64,000 nt of DNA from Catenulispora sp. EB89 (GCF_041261445.1 NZ_JBGCCU010000010.1:1-64000); one strand, 5' to 3'. Positions 42,729 through 51,470 are shown, counted from the first letter of the stretch. Notes: generated by a model from the sequence alone, not told the origin. Numbers and translations: made by a program.

Positions 42729-43871
42729 TCAGTGGCCGAGGGCCTTGTTCCAGCCGGCCGTGATGGCCGTTTGCTGGTTGACCACGTCCTGGGTGACGGG
42801 GACCAGGAACTCGGTGCTCGGGTCGACGTGTGTGGCCAGATCGGTGAGGTCGGCGGTGCAGCCGGTCGCGGGCTTGAAGCCGTTCATCGACGCCTCCATC
42901 CCGGCCGCGCACATGACCTGCTGACCGGGATCGCTGTAGACGAAGTCCAGGAAGAGCTGGGCCGAGGCCGCCGAGGCCGCGCCGGCGGTCTGCGAGATCA
43001 GCCGCGGGGTCAGGGGCGTGGCGTCCGTCATGTAGCCGTACTTGATCAGGCCCTTGTACTGCGGGACGACGGCCTGGGCCAGCCCGCTGGACAGCCAGCC
43101 GAAGGAGGCGCCGCCGCCGGCCAGGTAGGTCAGTCCGTCCAGGCCTTCGTCGAAGGTCTTGGTGTGCGGGCCGTACGTCGCGAGGTAGCCGGCGACGGTG
43201 GCGGCGCCGAGGACGTGGTCGAGGCCGTAGACGGCGTTATAACCGAGCGGGTTGGCGGGGGAGTAGCTGACCAGCGGGTACTTCGCCGGGTCGGCCTTGA
43301 TGTCGGCGGCGAGCTGCGCGTAGCTCGTGGGAACGTCGGCCCCGGACAGGGTCTTGGTGTTCCAGGCGGTCAGCACCGGATCCGGTGACATCACAAAAAC
43401 ACCGTGTCCCTGGTCGATGTAGTGAGGGAAGTTCGCGAGGCCCTGCGGGGTCACGTCGGCGATCAGGCCGTTCTGTTCGGCCTGCAGCGCCTGCGGAATC
43501 GCGTCGGAGATGAGGAGGTCGGCGGTCCGTGCGCCCTGGGCGTGCTCGGACTGGAACTTTGTGTAGACCTGGTTGTCGGACAGCTGCGAGTACGCGGGCT
43601 TGATCCACGGGTACGCCTTGGCGAAGGCGTCCAGCAGCGGCTGCATGACCGCGGTCGGCGTGTTGCCGTACAGGATCAGCCCGGACTCGGTGTGCGACTT
43701 GGTCACGAGGTCGGCGACCGCGGCGGGGGCGGCCGGTGTGGATGCGGCGCTCTGCGGTGGGGTGCTGGTGCTCTTGGAACAGCCGGCTGCGGCGACTCCG
43801 AAGGCGAGGGCGGCGACGGTGATCGTGGTGGCTCTGCGAGCGGCGGCGGAGCGGGAGCGGCGGGGGGACAT
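42729..43871 (-). CDS. ABC transporter substrate-binding lipoprotein
   Basis: 380 residues. A lipoprotein signal (TITVAALAFGVAAAGCSKS, lipid Cys near residue 31) precedes an extracellular solute-binding fold of family 1 type: LILYGNTPTAVMQPLLDAFA, WIKPAYSQLSDNQVYTKFQ and FPLVSYSP-like segments. Related proteins bind Fe3+, phosphonates or small organic acids; the ligand cannot be predicted. It heads the operon; GAGGAGCT precedes the ATG, and operator copy 3 lies 54 bases upstream. Confidence 0.92.
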   Translation of the reverse strand: MSPRRSRSAAARRATTITVAALAFGVAAAGCSKSTSTPPQSAASTPAAPAAVADLVTKSHTESGLILYGNTPTAVMQPLLDAFAKAYPWIKPAYSQLSDNQVYTKFQSEHAQGARTADLLISDAIPQALQAEQNGLIADVTPQGLANFPHYIDQGHGVFVMSPDPVLTAWNTKTLSGADVPTSYAQLAADIKADPAKYPLVSYSPANPLGYNAVYGLDHVLGAATVAGYLATYGPHTKTFDEGLDGLTYLAGGGASFGWLSSGLAQAVVPQYKGLIKYGYMTDATPLTPRLISQTAGAASAASAQLFLDFVYSDPGQQVMCAAGMEASMNGFKPATGCTADLTDLATHVDPSTEFLVPVTQDVVNQQTAITAGWNKALGH

Positions 43872-43888
43872 GACGAGCTCCTCTCGGG

Positions 43889-43916
43889 CTTGAAGGATCG
43901 GACTTGAAGGATCGGC
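43889..43916. repeat. 14-bp tandem duplication upstream of the binding-protein gene
   Basis: CTTGAAGGATCGGA and CTTGAAGGATCGGC lie head to tail in the untranslated leader between the operator and the ribosome site. Confidence 0.8.
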
Positions 43917-43924
43917 TTGGAGAT

Positions 43925-43936
43925 TTGCTATAGCAA
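43925..43936. promoter_or_regulatory. GntR operator copy 3
   Basis: TTGCTATAGCAA, the perfect palindrome, at the head of the ABC operon. Confidence 0.8.
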
Positions 43937-43988
43937 TGTGCCTCTAACGTGCCCGAAACGTTGTCCCTGCACGAGCCCTCGATGTTAG

Positions 43989-44054
43989 GCGAAACGAAAG
44001 GTGCGTCTGCTATAGCAAAGGTCGGCTAGCCGCGCTTAAGCGAAACGAAAGGTG
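43989..44054. promoter_or_regulatory. Direct repeat GCGAAACGAAAGGTG x2 upstream of the MMPL operon
   Basis: Identical 15-mers at 43989-44003 and 44040-44054, 51 bases (about five helical turns) apart, end 71 bases before the MMPL start. Direct repeats are the usual target of OmpR-type response regulators, and one is encoded in this operon. Confidence 0.6.
44007..44018. promoter_or_regulatory. GntR operator copy 4
   Basis: CTGCTATAGCAA, one mismatch from the palindrome, 82 bases upstream of copy 3. The pair could support looping at the ABC operon promoter or touch the divergent MMPL promoter. Confidence 0.7.
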
Positions 44055-44124
44055 TCCCCACCTAGCGTCCGGGACCGTAGCCGGTCCGTGCCCGCGGATC
44101 AGGCGGTTCTAGGAGGTGGAGATC

Positions 44125-46311
44125 GTGGAACGCTTCGGTGCGCTGCTCCTGCGTCACCGGCTGGTGGTGACCCTGGCCTGGGTCGTCGTGACCATCGTCG
44201 GGGTGCTGATGGCGCCGAACGTGGGCGGCCGTCTGCAGAGCGGGACGACCGTCAACACGGCCAGCTATCACGCCAACGTCGCGCTGCAGAAGGAGTACGG
44301 CGGCGTCGGCGCGAACCCCAGCGTGCTGGTGGTCGACCTGCCGCACGGTGTCACCGCCGACAGCCCGGCGGTCAAGGCCGGCCTCACGGCCGCCGACAAG
44401 GTCGCCGCCGGCGTGCCCGGGGTCCGCGACCTGTCCTTCGCCACCACCGGTGACCAGGCGCTGGTCGGTTCCGGCGGGACGTCCACGCTGGTGATGGTCT
44501 ACCCGCCGGTCAGCGGTAACGCGGTGGACGCGCCGGTGCTGGACGCGATGGGCTCGGCGATCACCGGGGACGTCCCGGGCGCCGTCGTGCACCAGACCGG
44601 CATCGAGCAGCTTTCCGCCGGCGGCACCGGCGGCGGGTCCAGCGTGCTGACCGAGCTGCTGGTCGGCGTCGGGCTCGCGCTGATCGTGCTGGCCTGGGTG
44701 TTCGGTTCGGCGCTGGCCCCGCTGCCGCTGCTGTCGGCGCTGGTCTCGGTGCTGACGATGCAGCTGGCCATCTACGGCCTGACTTACGTGACCAGCATCC
44801 ACATCAACCCCTCGGTGCAGTTCATCGTCGCCCTGCTGGGCCTGGGCCTGTCGGTCGACTACTCGCTGCTGCTGGTCAACCGCTGGCGCGAGGAACGGGA
44901 TCGGGGCGCCGACAACCGCCAGGCGGTCGTGCGGGCGGTCAAGCGCGCCGGACACTCGGTGGCGTTCAGCGCGCTCATCGCCTCGCTCGGGCTGTTCGCG
45001 CTGATCGTGGTGCCGGTGTCGTTCCTGCAGGGCGTGGGGCTGTCCGGGCTGTTCATCCCGTCGATCGCCGCGCTGGTGGCGCTCACGACCATCCCGCTGC
45101 TGCTGTCCACGGTCGGGCCGCGGCTGGACAAGATCCGGCTGCGTCGTCGCAAGAGCACCGGACCCGGGGCGATGTGGACCCGGACCGCGAAGGCCATCGT
45201 GGCCCGGCCCAAGACGGCGGCTGTGACCGGGCTGGCGATCCTGGGAACGCTGTGCGCGTTCGGCTTGACCATCAACATCGCATCGCCGGCCTCGACGTCG
45301 CTGGCCGCGAACGGACCCGCGCAGCAGGGCCTGGCCGCGCTGCAACACGACGGCTTCCCGACCGGCGTCCTGACCTCGATCCCGATCGAGCTCCCGGCCG
45401 GCACCGACCCGGCGGCGACCGCCGCGACCCTGCGCGCGCTGCCGTCGATGCACGGCGTCCTGGTCGCCGACAACCCGGCCTGGCAGCACTCCGGCAGCTC
45501 GGTGATCATGGGGCTGCCGACCAGCGAGATCGGCACCTCGCACGCCGGATCGGCGCTGGCCGACCTGCACGCCGCCGTGCCGCACAACGCCATGATCGGC
45601 GGAGACCTGGTGCAGTCGACCGACGTCACGCACATCATGTCCAGCTGGTTCCCGGTGCTGCTCGGTGTGGTCGCGCTGCTGACCTTCGTGCTGCTGGCCC
45701 GGGGCATGCGCTCGCTGCTGCTGCCGGCCAAGGCGGTCGCGCTGAACGTGCTGTCGGTCGGCGCCGCATACGGGGTGCTGGTGCTGATCTGGCAGCTCGG
45801 CTGGGGGTCGAAGAGCCTGTGGGGCATCCCGGCGACAGGGTCGATCAGTCCGTTCGTCCCGATGTTGCTGTTCGCGTTCTTGTTCGGGGTGTCGATGGAC
45901 TACGAGGTGTTCATCCTTGCCAGGGTCCGGGAGGCCTACGACCGCACCGGACGCACGAATGACGCCGTGGTCGAGGGTGTCAGCCGGACCGGACGCCTGG
46001 TCACGAGTGCCGCGCTGATCCTGTTCCTGGCCCTGGCCTCGCTGTCGTCGGCCCCGGACGTGACCATCAAGATGATGGCCACCGGCATGGCCGCCGGAGT
46101 CCTGATCGACGCCGTGGTGGTGCGGACGCTGCTCACCCCGGCGCTGGTGGTGCTGTTCGGCCGTGCCAACTGGTACCTGCCCGCGTGGGCCGCCCGGCTG
46201 TTGCGCGTGAAGCCCTCGGCACCGGGTCACGCGCTGGACGCACAGGACGCAGCCGACGCTGACGACGGCTCGGCGGACGCGCCGACCCCGCACCCGTCCG
46301 TGCATGCTTGA
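44125..46311 (+). CDS. MMPL-family RND transporter
   Basis: 728 residues in two homologous halves. Each has one membrane helix, a periplasmic domain and a cluster of about five helices (for example LLVGVGLALIVLAWVFGSAL; FIVALLGLGLSVDYSLLLVN; and the second-half VSMDYEVFILARVREAYDR, the RND signature). MMPL proteins export lipids, siderophores or drugs using the proton gradient. The start is GTG 44125, eight bases after AGGAGG (44111-44116); an upstream GTG inside that ribosome site is excluded. It is followed 3 bases later by the response-regulator gene, so transporter and two-component system form one operon. Confidence 0.94.
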   Translation: MERFGALLLRHRLVVTLAWVVVTIVGVLMAPNVGGRLQSGTTVNTASYHANVALQKEYGGVGANPSVLVVDLPHGVTADSPAVKAGLTAADKVAAGVPGVRDLSFATTGDQALVGSGGTSTLVMVYPPVSGNAVDAPVLDAMGSAITGDVPGAVVHQTGIEQLSAGGTGGGSSVLTELLVGVGLALIVLAWVFGSALAPLPLLSALVSVLTMQLAIYGLTYVTSIHINPSVQFIVALLGLGLSVDYSLLLVNRWREERDRGADNRQAVVRAVKRAGHSVAFSALIASLGLFALIVVPVSFLQGVGLSGLFIPSIAALVALTTIPLLLSTVGPRLDKIRLRRRKSTGPGAMWTRTAKAIVARPKTAAVTGLAILGTLCAFGLTINIASPASTSLAANGPAQQGLAALQHDGFPTGVLTSIPIELPAGTDPAATAATLRALPSMHGVLVADNPAWQHSGSSVIMGLPTSEIGTSHAGSALADLHAAVPHNAMIGGDLVQSTDVTHIMSSWFPVLLGVVALLTFVLLARGMRSLLLPAKAVALNVLSVGAAYGVLVLIWQLGWGSKSLWGIPATGSISPFVPMLLFAFLFGVSMDYEVFILARVREAYDRTGRTNDAVVEGVSRTGRLVTSAALILFLALASLSSAPDVTIKMMATGMAAGVLIDAVVVRTLLTPALVVLFGRANWYLPAWAARLLRVKPSAPGHALDAQDAADADDGSADAPTPHPSVHA

Positions 46312-46314
46312 GCC

Positions 46315-46992
46315 ATGAGAGTCCTCGTCATCGAAGACGACGAATCCACCGGTGCATCCCTGACCTGGGGACTCCAGGCCGAGGGGTACACCGTCGTGCT
46401 CGCCGTCGACGGTGACGAGGGGCTGTGGCAGGCCACCGAGCACGACTTCGACCTGATCGTCCTCGACGTCATGCTCCCCGGCCTGGACGGCTACCAGATC
46501 TGCGCGCGCCTGCGCGAGGCCGGGAACTGGACGCCGATCCTGATGCTCACCGCGATGGACGCCGACCTCGACCAGGCCGAAGGGCTGGACCTCGGCGCCG
46601 ACGACTACCTCACCAAGCCGTTCGCGTACCCGGTCCTGCTGGCCCGGATGCGGGCCCTGCTGCGGCGCGGCGGCAAGCCGCGCCCGGCGCTGCTGACCGC
46701 CGGCGACCTGACGCTGGACCCGGCGACCCGCGTCGTCCGGCGCGCCGGGCAGACCGTCACGCTGACACCGGGGGAGCTGGCGGTGCTGGAGTACCTGCTG
46801 CGGGCCGAAGGACGTGCGGTGTCGAAGGCGGAGCTGCTGGCGCACTGCTGGGACGAGAACTCCGAATCCGACCCGGCGGTCGTGGAGGTCCGCATCCACC
46901 ATCTGCGCCGGAAGGTGGACGAGCCGTTCGGCTCCCGCCTCATCGAGACGGTACGGGGAGCGGGGTATCGCGTTGAACCGCAGACCTCTTAG
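46315..46992 (+). CDS. OmpR/PhoB-family response regulator
   Basis: 225 residues. The receiver domain has the acidic pocket E7-D8-D9, phosphoacceptor D51 (LIVLDVMLPGLDG) and K101 (TKPFAYP). The C-terminal winged helix ends HHLRRKVDEPFGS and ETVRGAGYRVEP. It partners with the histidine kinase whose gene overlaps by 20 bases. Probable targets are its own operon via the 15-bp direct repeats at 43989-44054. Confidence 0.96.
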   Translation: MRVLVIEDDESTGASLTWGLQAEGYTVVLAVDGDEGLWQATEHDFDLIVLDVMLPGLDGYQICARLREAGNWTPILMLTAMDADLDQAEGLDLGADDYLTKPFAYPVLLARMRALLRRGGKPRPALLTAGDLTLDPATRVVRRAGQTVTLTPGELAVLEYLLRAEGRAVSKAELLAHCWDENSESDPAVVEVRIHHLRRKVDEPFGSRLIETVRGAGYRVEPQTS

Positions 46993-48424
46993 CCGCCTTC
47001 GCAGCCGCGTCCGGCACCGTCCTCGCAGCCGCTCGCTGCGGCTGCGGCTCACCGCGCTGGCCGCGCTGGCGATCACCGTGACCGTCGGGCTGGCGACCGC
47101 CGTGCTGGTCGCCACGCTCGTCAGTTCCGTGCGGTCGAACGAGACCACCACCTTGAACGCCTACGCCGAATCCGTCGCCCGCTCGGCCACCGACGGCCGC
47201 TGGCCCACGCCGCTGCCTCCGGCTCCCGGCGACCCGGGGATGTGGGCGCAGGTCGTCGACTCCTCCTCCGGCCAGGTCGTGGCCGCCACGCAGAACGTCG
47301 CCGGGCGGCCCGCGATGTACACGCTCGCGGCGGGCAGCACGTCGCCCAAGCCGTCACCGAGCCTGGTGGGGCACGAGGACGAACAGGTCGCCGCGCAGCG
47401 GTACGTGGTGGGCTCGACGCCGGTCGTCGTCTACGCCGGCGGCCCGACCCGGCTTCTCAGCATCCTGACCAGCGACATCAGAGGGCACCTTCTCTACGCC
47501 GTACCGGTGGTGCTGCTCGGCGCGATCGGCATCTCCTGGCTGCTGATCGGCCGTACGCTCCGTCCGGTCGAGCGGATGCGGGCCGAAGCCGCCGAGATCA
47601 CCGGCAGCGGCCTGCACCGCCGCATCCCCGAACCGGACGGCGACGACGAGATCGGCCGGCTGGCCCGCACCCTCAACATCATGCTCGGGCGCCTGGAGAC
47701 CTCCGCCGCCCGGCAGCGCCGCTTCGTCTCCGACGCCTCGCACGAGCTGCGGACGCCGGTCACCGCCATCCGCACCTCGATGGAAGTGGGCCTCGCGCAC
47801 CCCGACCGGGCGCCCTGGCCCGAGCTCGCGGCGCGTGCCGTCGCCGAGGCCGCGCGGCTGCAACGCCTGGTCGACGACCTGTTGCTGCATGCCCGCGCCG
47901 ACGACGACACGCTGGTGGCGCGGCACGAGCCGGTTGATCTGCACGGCTTGGCCGTCGCCGCGGTCGCTGCGGTCGAGGCCGTGCCGTCCCGGATCCCCAT
48001 CGCCGTCGAAGTCGAGGCCGGGGCCGGGGCCGAGGACGAGGCCGGCGTGCGGGTCGCCGGCGATCCGGACCAGCTCACGCGCCTGCTGCGCAACCTGCTG
48101 GACAACGCCGAACGGCACGCGACGGCGCAGATTCGCGTGCGGGTCACGATGGACGGGCCCCAGACCGCCGTCGTCGAGGTGATCGACGACGGCCCCGGGA
48201 TCCCCCTCGCGGATCGCGAGCGGATCTTCGACCGGTTCGTCCGGCTCCAGACCGCGCGGGAACGCGGGCCGGGAGCGACTGCGGGTACCGGATTGGGGCT
48301 GTCGATCGCGCGCGACATCGTCACGGCGCACGGCGGGACGATCGACGTCACCGACTCCGATCCCGCGCGGGGCGACGAGCGCGGGGCGACGTTCACCGTG
48401 CGGTTGCCGGCCGTCGATCGGTAG
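46973..48424 (+). CDS. Sensor histidine kinase
   Basis: 483 residues: an Arg-rich N-terminus, TM1 (about 20-45), an extracytoplasmic sensor of ~120 residues, TM2 (HLLYAVPVVLLGAIGISWLL), HAMP, H-box SDASHELRTPVTAI, N-box LLRNLLDNAERH, then DDGPGIP and GTGLGLSIARD. The start is probably TTG 46973 behind GGGGAGCGGGG, overlapping the regulator stop by 20 bases; no ATG or GTG fits better. It presumably senses the compound exported by the MMPL pump. Confidence 0.93.
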   Translation: MNRRPLSRLRSRVRHRPRSRSLRLRLTALAALAITVTVGLATAVLVATLVSSVRSNETTTLNAYAESVARSATDGRWPTPLPPAPGDPGMWAQVVDSSSGQVVAATQNVAGRPAMYTLAAGSTSPKPSPSLVGHEDEQVAAQRYVVGSTPVVVYAGGPTRLLSILTSDIRGHLLYAVPVVLLGAIGISWLLIGRTLRPVERMRAEAAEITGSGLHRRIPEPDGDDEIGRLARTLNIMLGRLETSAARQRRFVSDASHELRTPVTAIRTSMEVGLAHPDRAPWPELAARAVAEAARLQRLVDDLLLHARADDDTLVARHEPVDLHGLAVAAVAAVEAVPSRIPIAVEVEAGAGAEDEAGVRVAGDPDQLTRLLRNLLDNAERHATAQIRVRVTMDGPQTAVVEVIDDGPGIPLADRERIFDRFVRLQTARERGPGATAGTGLGLSIARDIVTAHGGTIDVTDSDPARGDERGATFTVRLPAVDR

Positions 48425-48428
48425 GGCT

Positions 48429-48462
48429 TAGTTACTTCACATTAATTAAGCTAAAGTAACTA
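48429..48462. promoter_or_regulatory. MarR operator / promoter region
   Basis: Perfect 9-bp arms TAGTTACTT and AAGTAACTA flank a central TTAATTAA. It is strikingly AT-rich for this genome and ends 3 bases before the MarR GTG, so it must overlap the promoter or transcript start. Confidence 0.75.
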
Positions 48463-48465
48463 GTT

Positions 48466-48915
48466 GTGGACGAGACGGATCGGCCGGCGGCCGACGCTCA
48501 GGAGCTCGCAGCGGAGTTGCAGCTGGTCGTGGGCCGCACCGCGCGGAGCCTGCGGCAGGCCCACCCCGTGGGGAACGTGGCGCTCTCCGAGATCTCCGTC
48601 CTGTCCCGCCTGGACCGCGAGGGCCCGGATTCCCCCAGCTCGCTGGCCGAGGCCGAGCGGGTACGGCCGCAGGCCATGGCGGTGACTCTGGCGACGCTGG
48701 AGGAGCGGGGCCTGGTGAGCCGTCGTCAGCACCCTGATGACGGCCGTCGCGTGGTCGTCGCGGTGACGGACGCGGGCCGGACCTTGCTCATCGGCCGGCG
48801 GTCCGAATCGGTGCGGCGAATAGCGGCGGTCCTCGACGCCGAGTTCACGCCGACCGAACGCGACGCGATGCTCGCCGTGTTGCCGCTGCTGAACCGACTC
48901 GCGGAGCGACTGTGA
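48466..48915 (+). CDS. MarR-family transcriptional regulator
   Basis: 149 residues with the MarR winged helix (LSEISVLSRLDREGP, RPQAMAVTLATLEERGLVSR, HPDDGRRVVVAVTDAG). The start is GTG 48466, with no ribosome site visible; the transcript may be leaderless. It overlaps the downstream MFS gene by GTGA, so regulator and pump are co-expressed, and the inverted repeat just upstream is its likely operator. Confidence 0.93.
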   Translation: MDETDRPAADAQELAAELQLVVGRTARSLRQAHPVGNVALSEISVLSRLDREGPDSPSSLAEAERVRPQAMAVTLATLEERGLVSRRQHPDDGRRVVVAVTDAGRTLLIGRRSESVRRIAAVLDAEFTPTERDAMLAVLPLLNRLAERL

Positions 48916-50693
48916 GAGCCGTGTCGAAGGACCTGTCCGGCGTCCAGGGCAAGGACGGCCGCTACAAGGACGGCCGCTACAAAGACAGCAAAGACGGCAG
49001 TGACAAAGACGGCCGCTACAAGTGGATCGCGCTGTCGAACACGACCCTCGGCGTGCTGATCTCCGCCGTCGACAGCTCGATCGTGATCATCTCGCTGCCG
49101 GCGATCTTCCGAGGCATCGGCCTGGACCCGCTGGCCCCGGGGAACATCGGCTACCTGCTCTGGATGATCCTGGGCTACCTGCTGGTCTCCGCGGTGCTGG
49201 TGGTCGCCCTGGGCCGCCTCGGCGACATGTTCGGCCGGGTCCGGATGTACAACATGGGCTTCGCGATCTTCGCGTGCGCCTCGCTCGCGCTGTCGGTCGA
49301 CCCTTTGAAAGGCGGCAGCGGCGCGCTGTGGCTGATCGGGTTCCGCGTCGTGCAAGCCGTCGGCGGATCCATGCTGACCGCGAACTCCGCGGCCATCCTC
49401 ACCGACGCCTTCCCGGCGCGGCAGCGCGGCATGGCGCTCGGCGTCAACCAGATCACCGCGCTCGCCGGGATGTTCCTCGGGCTGCTGGCCGGCGGACTGC
49501 TGGCCGCGATCGACTGGCGCGCGGTGTTCTGGGTCAGCGTGCCGATCGGCGTGATCGGCACCATCTGGTCCTACCGCAGCCTGCGCGAGGTCGGCACCCG
49601 CAAACCCGGCCGCATCGACTGGGTCGGCAACATCACCTTCACCGCCGGGGCCGGATCGCTGCTGGCCGCCATCACCTATGGCATCCAGCCCTACGGCGGC
49701 CACTCGACGGGCTGGACGAACCCCTGGGTCCTCGGCGGTCTGAGCGGCGGGTTCCTGCTCCTGGTCGTGTTCTGCGTCGCCGAGACCCGGATCGCCGATC
49801 CGATGTTCAACCTCGGGCTGTTCCGCATCCGGGCCTTCGCCGCCGGGAACCTGGCGGCGCTGCTGATCGCGATCGCCCGCGGCGGGCTGCAATTCATGCT
49901 GATCATCTGGCTCCAGGGCATCTGGCTGCCGCTGCACGGCTACACCTTCGAACGCACCCCGCTGTGGGCCGGCATCTTCATGCTGCCGCTGACCGTCGGG
50001 TTCCTCATCGCCGGACCGCTGTCCGGGTACCTGTCGGACCGGTTCGGCGCGCGCCTGTTCTCCACCAGCGGTCTGATACTGGTCGCGGCCGCGTTCATCG
50101 GCCTGCTGTTGTTGCCGGTGGACTTCCCGTATCCGGCCTTCGCCGCCCTGCTGCTGCTCAGCGGGATCGGCCAGGGGATGTTCTCGGCCCCGAACACGTC
50201 GGCGATCATGGGCAGCGTACCGCCGGACCAGCGCGGGGTGGCCTCCGGGATGCGCGCGACGTTCCAGAACTCGGGCACGGCGCTGTCGATCGGGCTGTTC
50301 TTCTCGCTGATGATCACGGGCCTGGCGAGCACGTTGCCGCACACGCTGAACACCGGCCTCCAGGCGCAGGGCGTGCCGGCCGACACCGCTCAACAGGTCG
50401 CGGGGCTGCCGCCGGTGAGCACGCTGTTCGCCACGTTCCTGGGCAACAACCCGATCTCCCACCTGCTCGCGCCGAGCGGCGTCCTGCACACGCTGCCGGC
50501 GCACAACGTCCAGACCCTGACCGGCAACCGGTTCTTCCCCGAACTCGTCTCCGGGCCCTTCCACCACGGACTGGTCATCGTCTTCAGCGCGGCGGCGGCG
50601 ATGTCGCTGATCGGGGCGCTCGCCTCGGTGCTGCGCGGCCGCCACCGCCAGGCCGGCGCGGACCAGCCGGCTGCTTCGACGAAAGGACAGTGA
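48912..50693 (+). CDS. MFS transporter, DHA2 (EmrB/QacA) family
   Basis: 593 residues with about 14 membrane segments. DHA2 signatures: LSNTTLGVLISAVDSSIVII in TM1, GRLGDMFGRVRMYNMGF in loop 2-3 and WRAVFWVSVPIGVIG in TM5. It exports drugs by proton antiport. The cytoplasmic N-tail is odd: the unit KDGRYKD and variants repeat about five times, encoded by near-identical 12-15 bp DNA repeats (48951-49020). The start is GTG 48912 in a GTGA overlap with marR. Confidence 0.94.
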   Translation: MRAVSKDLSGVQGKDGRYKDGRYKDSKDGSDKDGRYKWIALSNTTLGVLISAVDSSIVIISLPAIFRGIGLDPLAPGNIGYLLWMILGYLLVSAVLVVALGRLGDMFGRVRMYNMGFAIFACASLALSVDPLKGGSGALWLIGFRVVQAVGGSMLTANSAAILTDAFPARQRGMALGVNQITALAGMFLGLLAGGLLAAIDWRAVFWVSVPIGVIGTIWSYRSLREVGTRKPGRIDWVGNITFTAGAGSLLAAITYGIQPYGGHSTGWTNPWVLGGLSGGFLLLVVFCVAETRIADPMFNLGLFRIRAFAAGNLAALLIAIARGGLQFMLIIWLQGIWLPLHGYTFERTPLWAGIFMLPLTVGFLIAGPLSGYLSDRFGARLFSTSGLILVAAAFIGLLLLPVDFPYPAFAALLLLSGIGQGMFSAPNTSAIMGSVPPDQRGVASGMRATFQNSGTALSIGLFFSLMITGLASTLPHTLNTGLQAQGVPADTAQQVAGLPPVSTLFATFLGNNPISHLLAPSGVLHTLPAHNVQTLTGNRFFPELVSGPFHHGLVIVFSAAAAMSLIGALASVLRGRHRQAGADQPAASTKGQ

Positions 50694-50734
50694 GCTGTCG
50701 CCATCCTGAAACAACGGGAATCTAAATCAGAACC

Positions 50735-50746
50735 CTGGTATACCAG
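50735..50746. promoter_or_regulatory. Palindrome CTGGTATACCAG
   Basis: A perfect 12-bp palindrome about 93 bases upstream of the isochorismatase-like gene. The TGGT..ACCA half-sites recall GntR/HutC-type operators, but no adjacent regulator of that type exists. Confidence 0.45.
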
Positions 50747-50838
50747 CCCGACCGGTGCGATGCTGCCAGGAAAATGCATCCTCTGACACCGGCACCCCGC
50801 CGCGCGGGCCGATAACGGATTCAGGAGAAGAACGCTCA

Positions 50839-51402
50839 GTGAACGTGTCAGACACCGCCCTGCTCGTGATGGACGTGCAGCGGGACATCGTGGACCGCTT
50901 CCCGGACGCCGACTACCTGCCGCGCCTGCGCGGTGCGATCGACGCCGCGCGGACGGCCGGCGTCCCGGTCGTCTACGTGGTGGTCGGGTTCCGCCCGGGA
51001 CACCCGGAGGTCAGCCTGCGCAACAAGACCTTCGCCGCCGTGTCGCAGACGGGCCGGTTCGTCGAGGGCGATGCCGGTGCTGAGATCCATCCGGATGTCG
51101 CGCCGCTTCCCGGGGACGTCGTCGTCACCAAGAAGCGGGTGAGCGCGTTCGCGGGCAGCGATCTCGACGTCGTGCTCCGGTCCGGCGACATCCGGCACCT
51201 GGTGCTGAGCGGCATCGCCACCAGCGGGGTCGTGCTGTCCACGTGCACGCAGGCCGCCGATCTGGACTACCAGCTCACCGTGCTGGCCGACGGCTGCCTG
51301 GACGGTAATCCGGAGGTGCATCGGGTGCTGACCGAGAAGCTGTTTCCGCGGCAGGCTGATGTCGTCACTGTTGAGGAGTGGGTGAAGACGCTCGGCGCGT
51401 GA
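50839..51402 (+). CDS. Isochorismatase-family hydrolase
   Basis: 187 residues of the isochorismatase/nicotinamidase fold. The catalytic Asp is D12 (LLVMDVQRDIV) and the Lys is in VVTKKRVSAF near residue 97. The position of the nucleophilic Cys, expected in a G(I/L)ATxxCV motif, reads GIATSGVVLST here, so the Cys is replaced by Val/Gly and the enzyme may not be a cysteine hydrolase; true isochorismatases also lack it. The start is GTG 50839 behind AGGAG. Pathway unknown. Confidence 0.9.
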   Translation: MNVSDTALLVMDVQRDIVDRFPDADYLPRLRGAIDAARTAGVPVVYVVVGFRPGHPEVSLRNKTFAAVSQTGRFVEGDAGAEIHPDVAPLPGDVVVTKKRVSAFAGSDLDVVLRSGDIRHLVLSGIATSGVVLSTCTQAADLDYQLTVLADGCLDGNPEVHRVLTEKLFPRQADVVTVEEWVKTLGA

Positions 51403-51403
51403 G

Positions 51404-51442
51404 CGGCCGGGCCGCCTGCCGAATCGGCAGACGGCCCGGCCG
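51404..51442. terminator. Bidirectional hairpin terminator
   Basis: A long stem built of CGGCCGGGCC plus CTGCC arms around GAATC lies between two convergent genes; two internal mismatches. Confidence 0.8.
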
Positions 51443-51470
51443 GGTCGATCAGGGCCCGATCAGCGTCCGA

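Noticed and set aside
44062-47151. A 1029-residue open frame on the minus strand
   Set aside because: It runs antisense to the clear MMPL and response-regulator genes and reads as Arg/Gln/Gly-rich low complexity, the usual high-GC shadow.
50735-50746. CTGGTATACCAG as a DasR site
   Set aside because: The half-sites resemble DasR boxes, but the spacing is two bases shorter than the usual TGGTCTAGACCA, so it is listed only as a palindrome.
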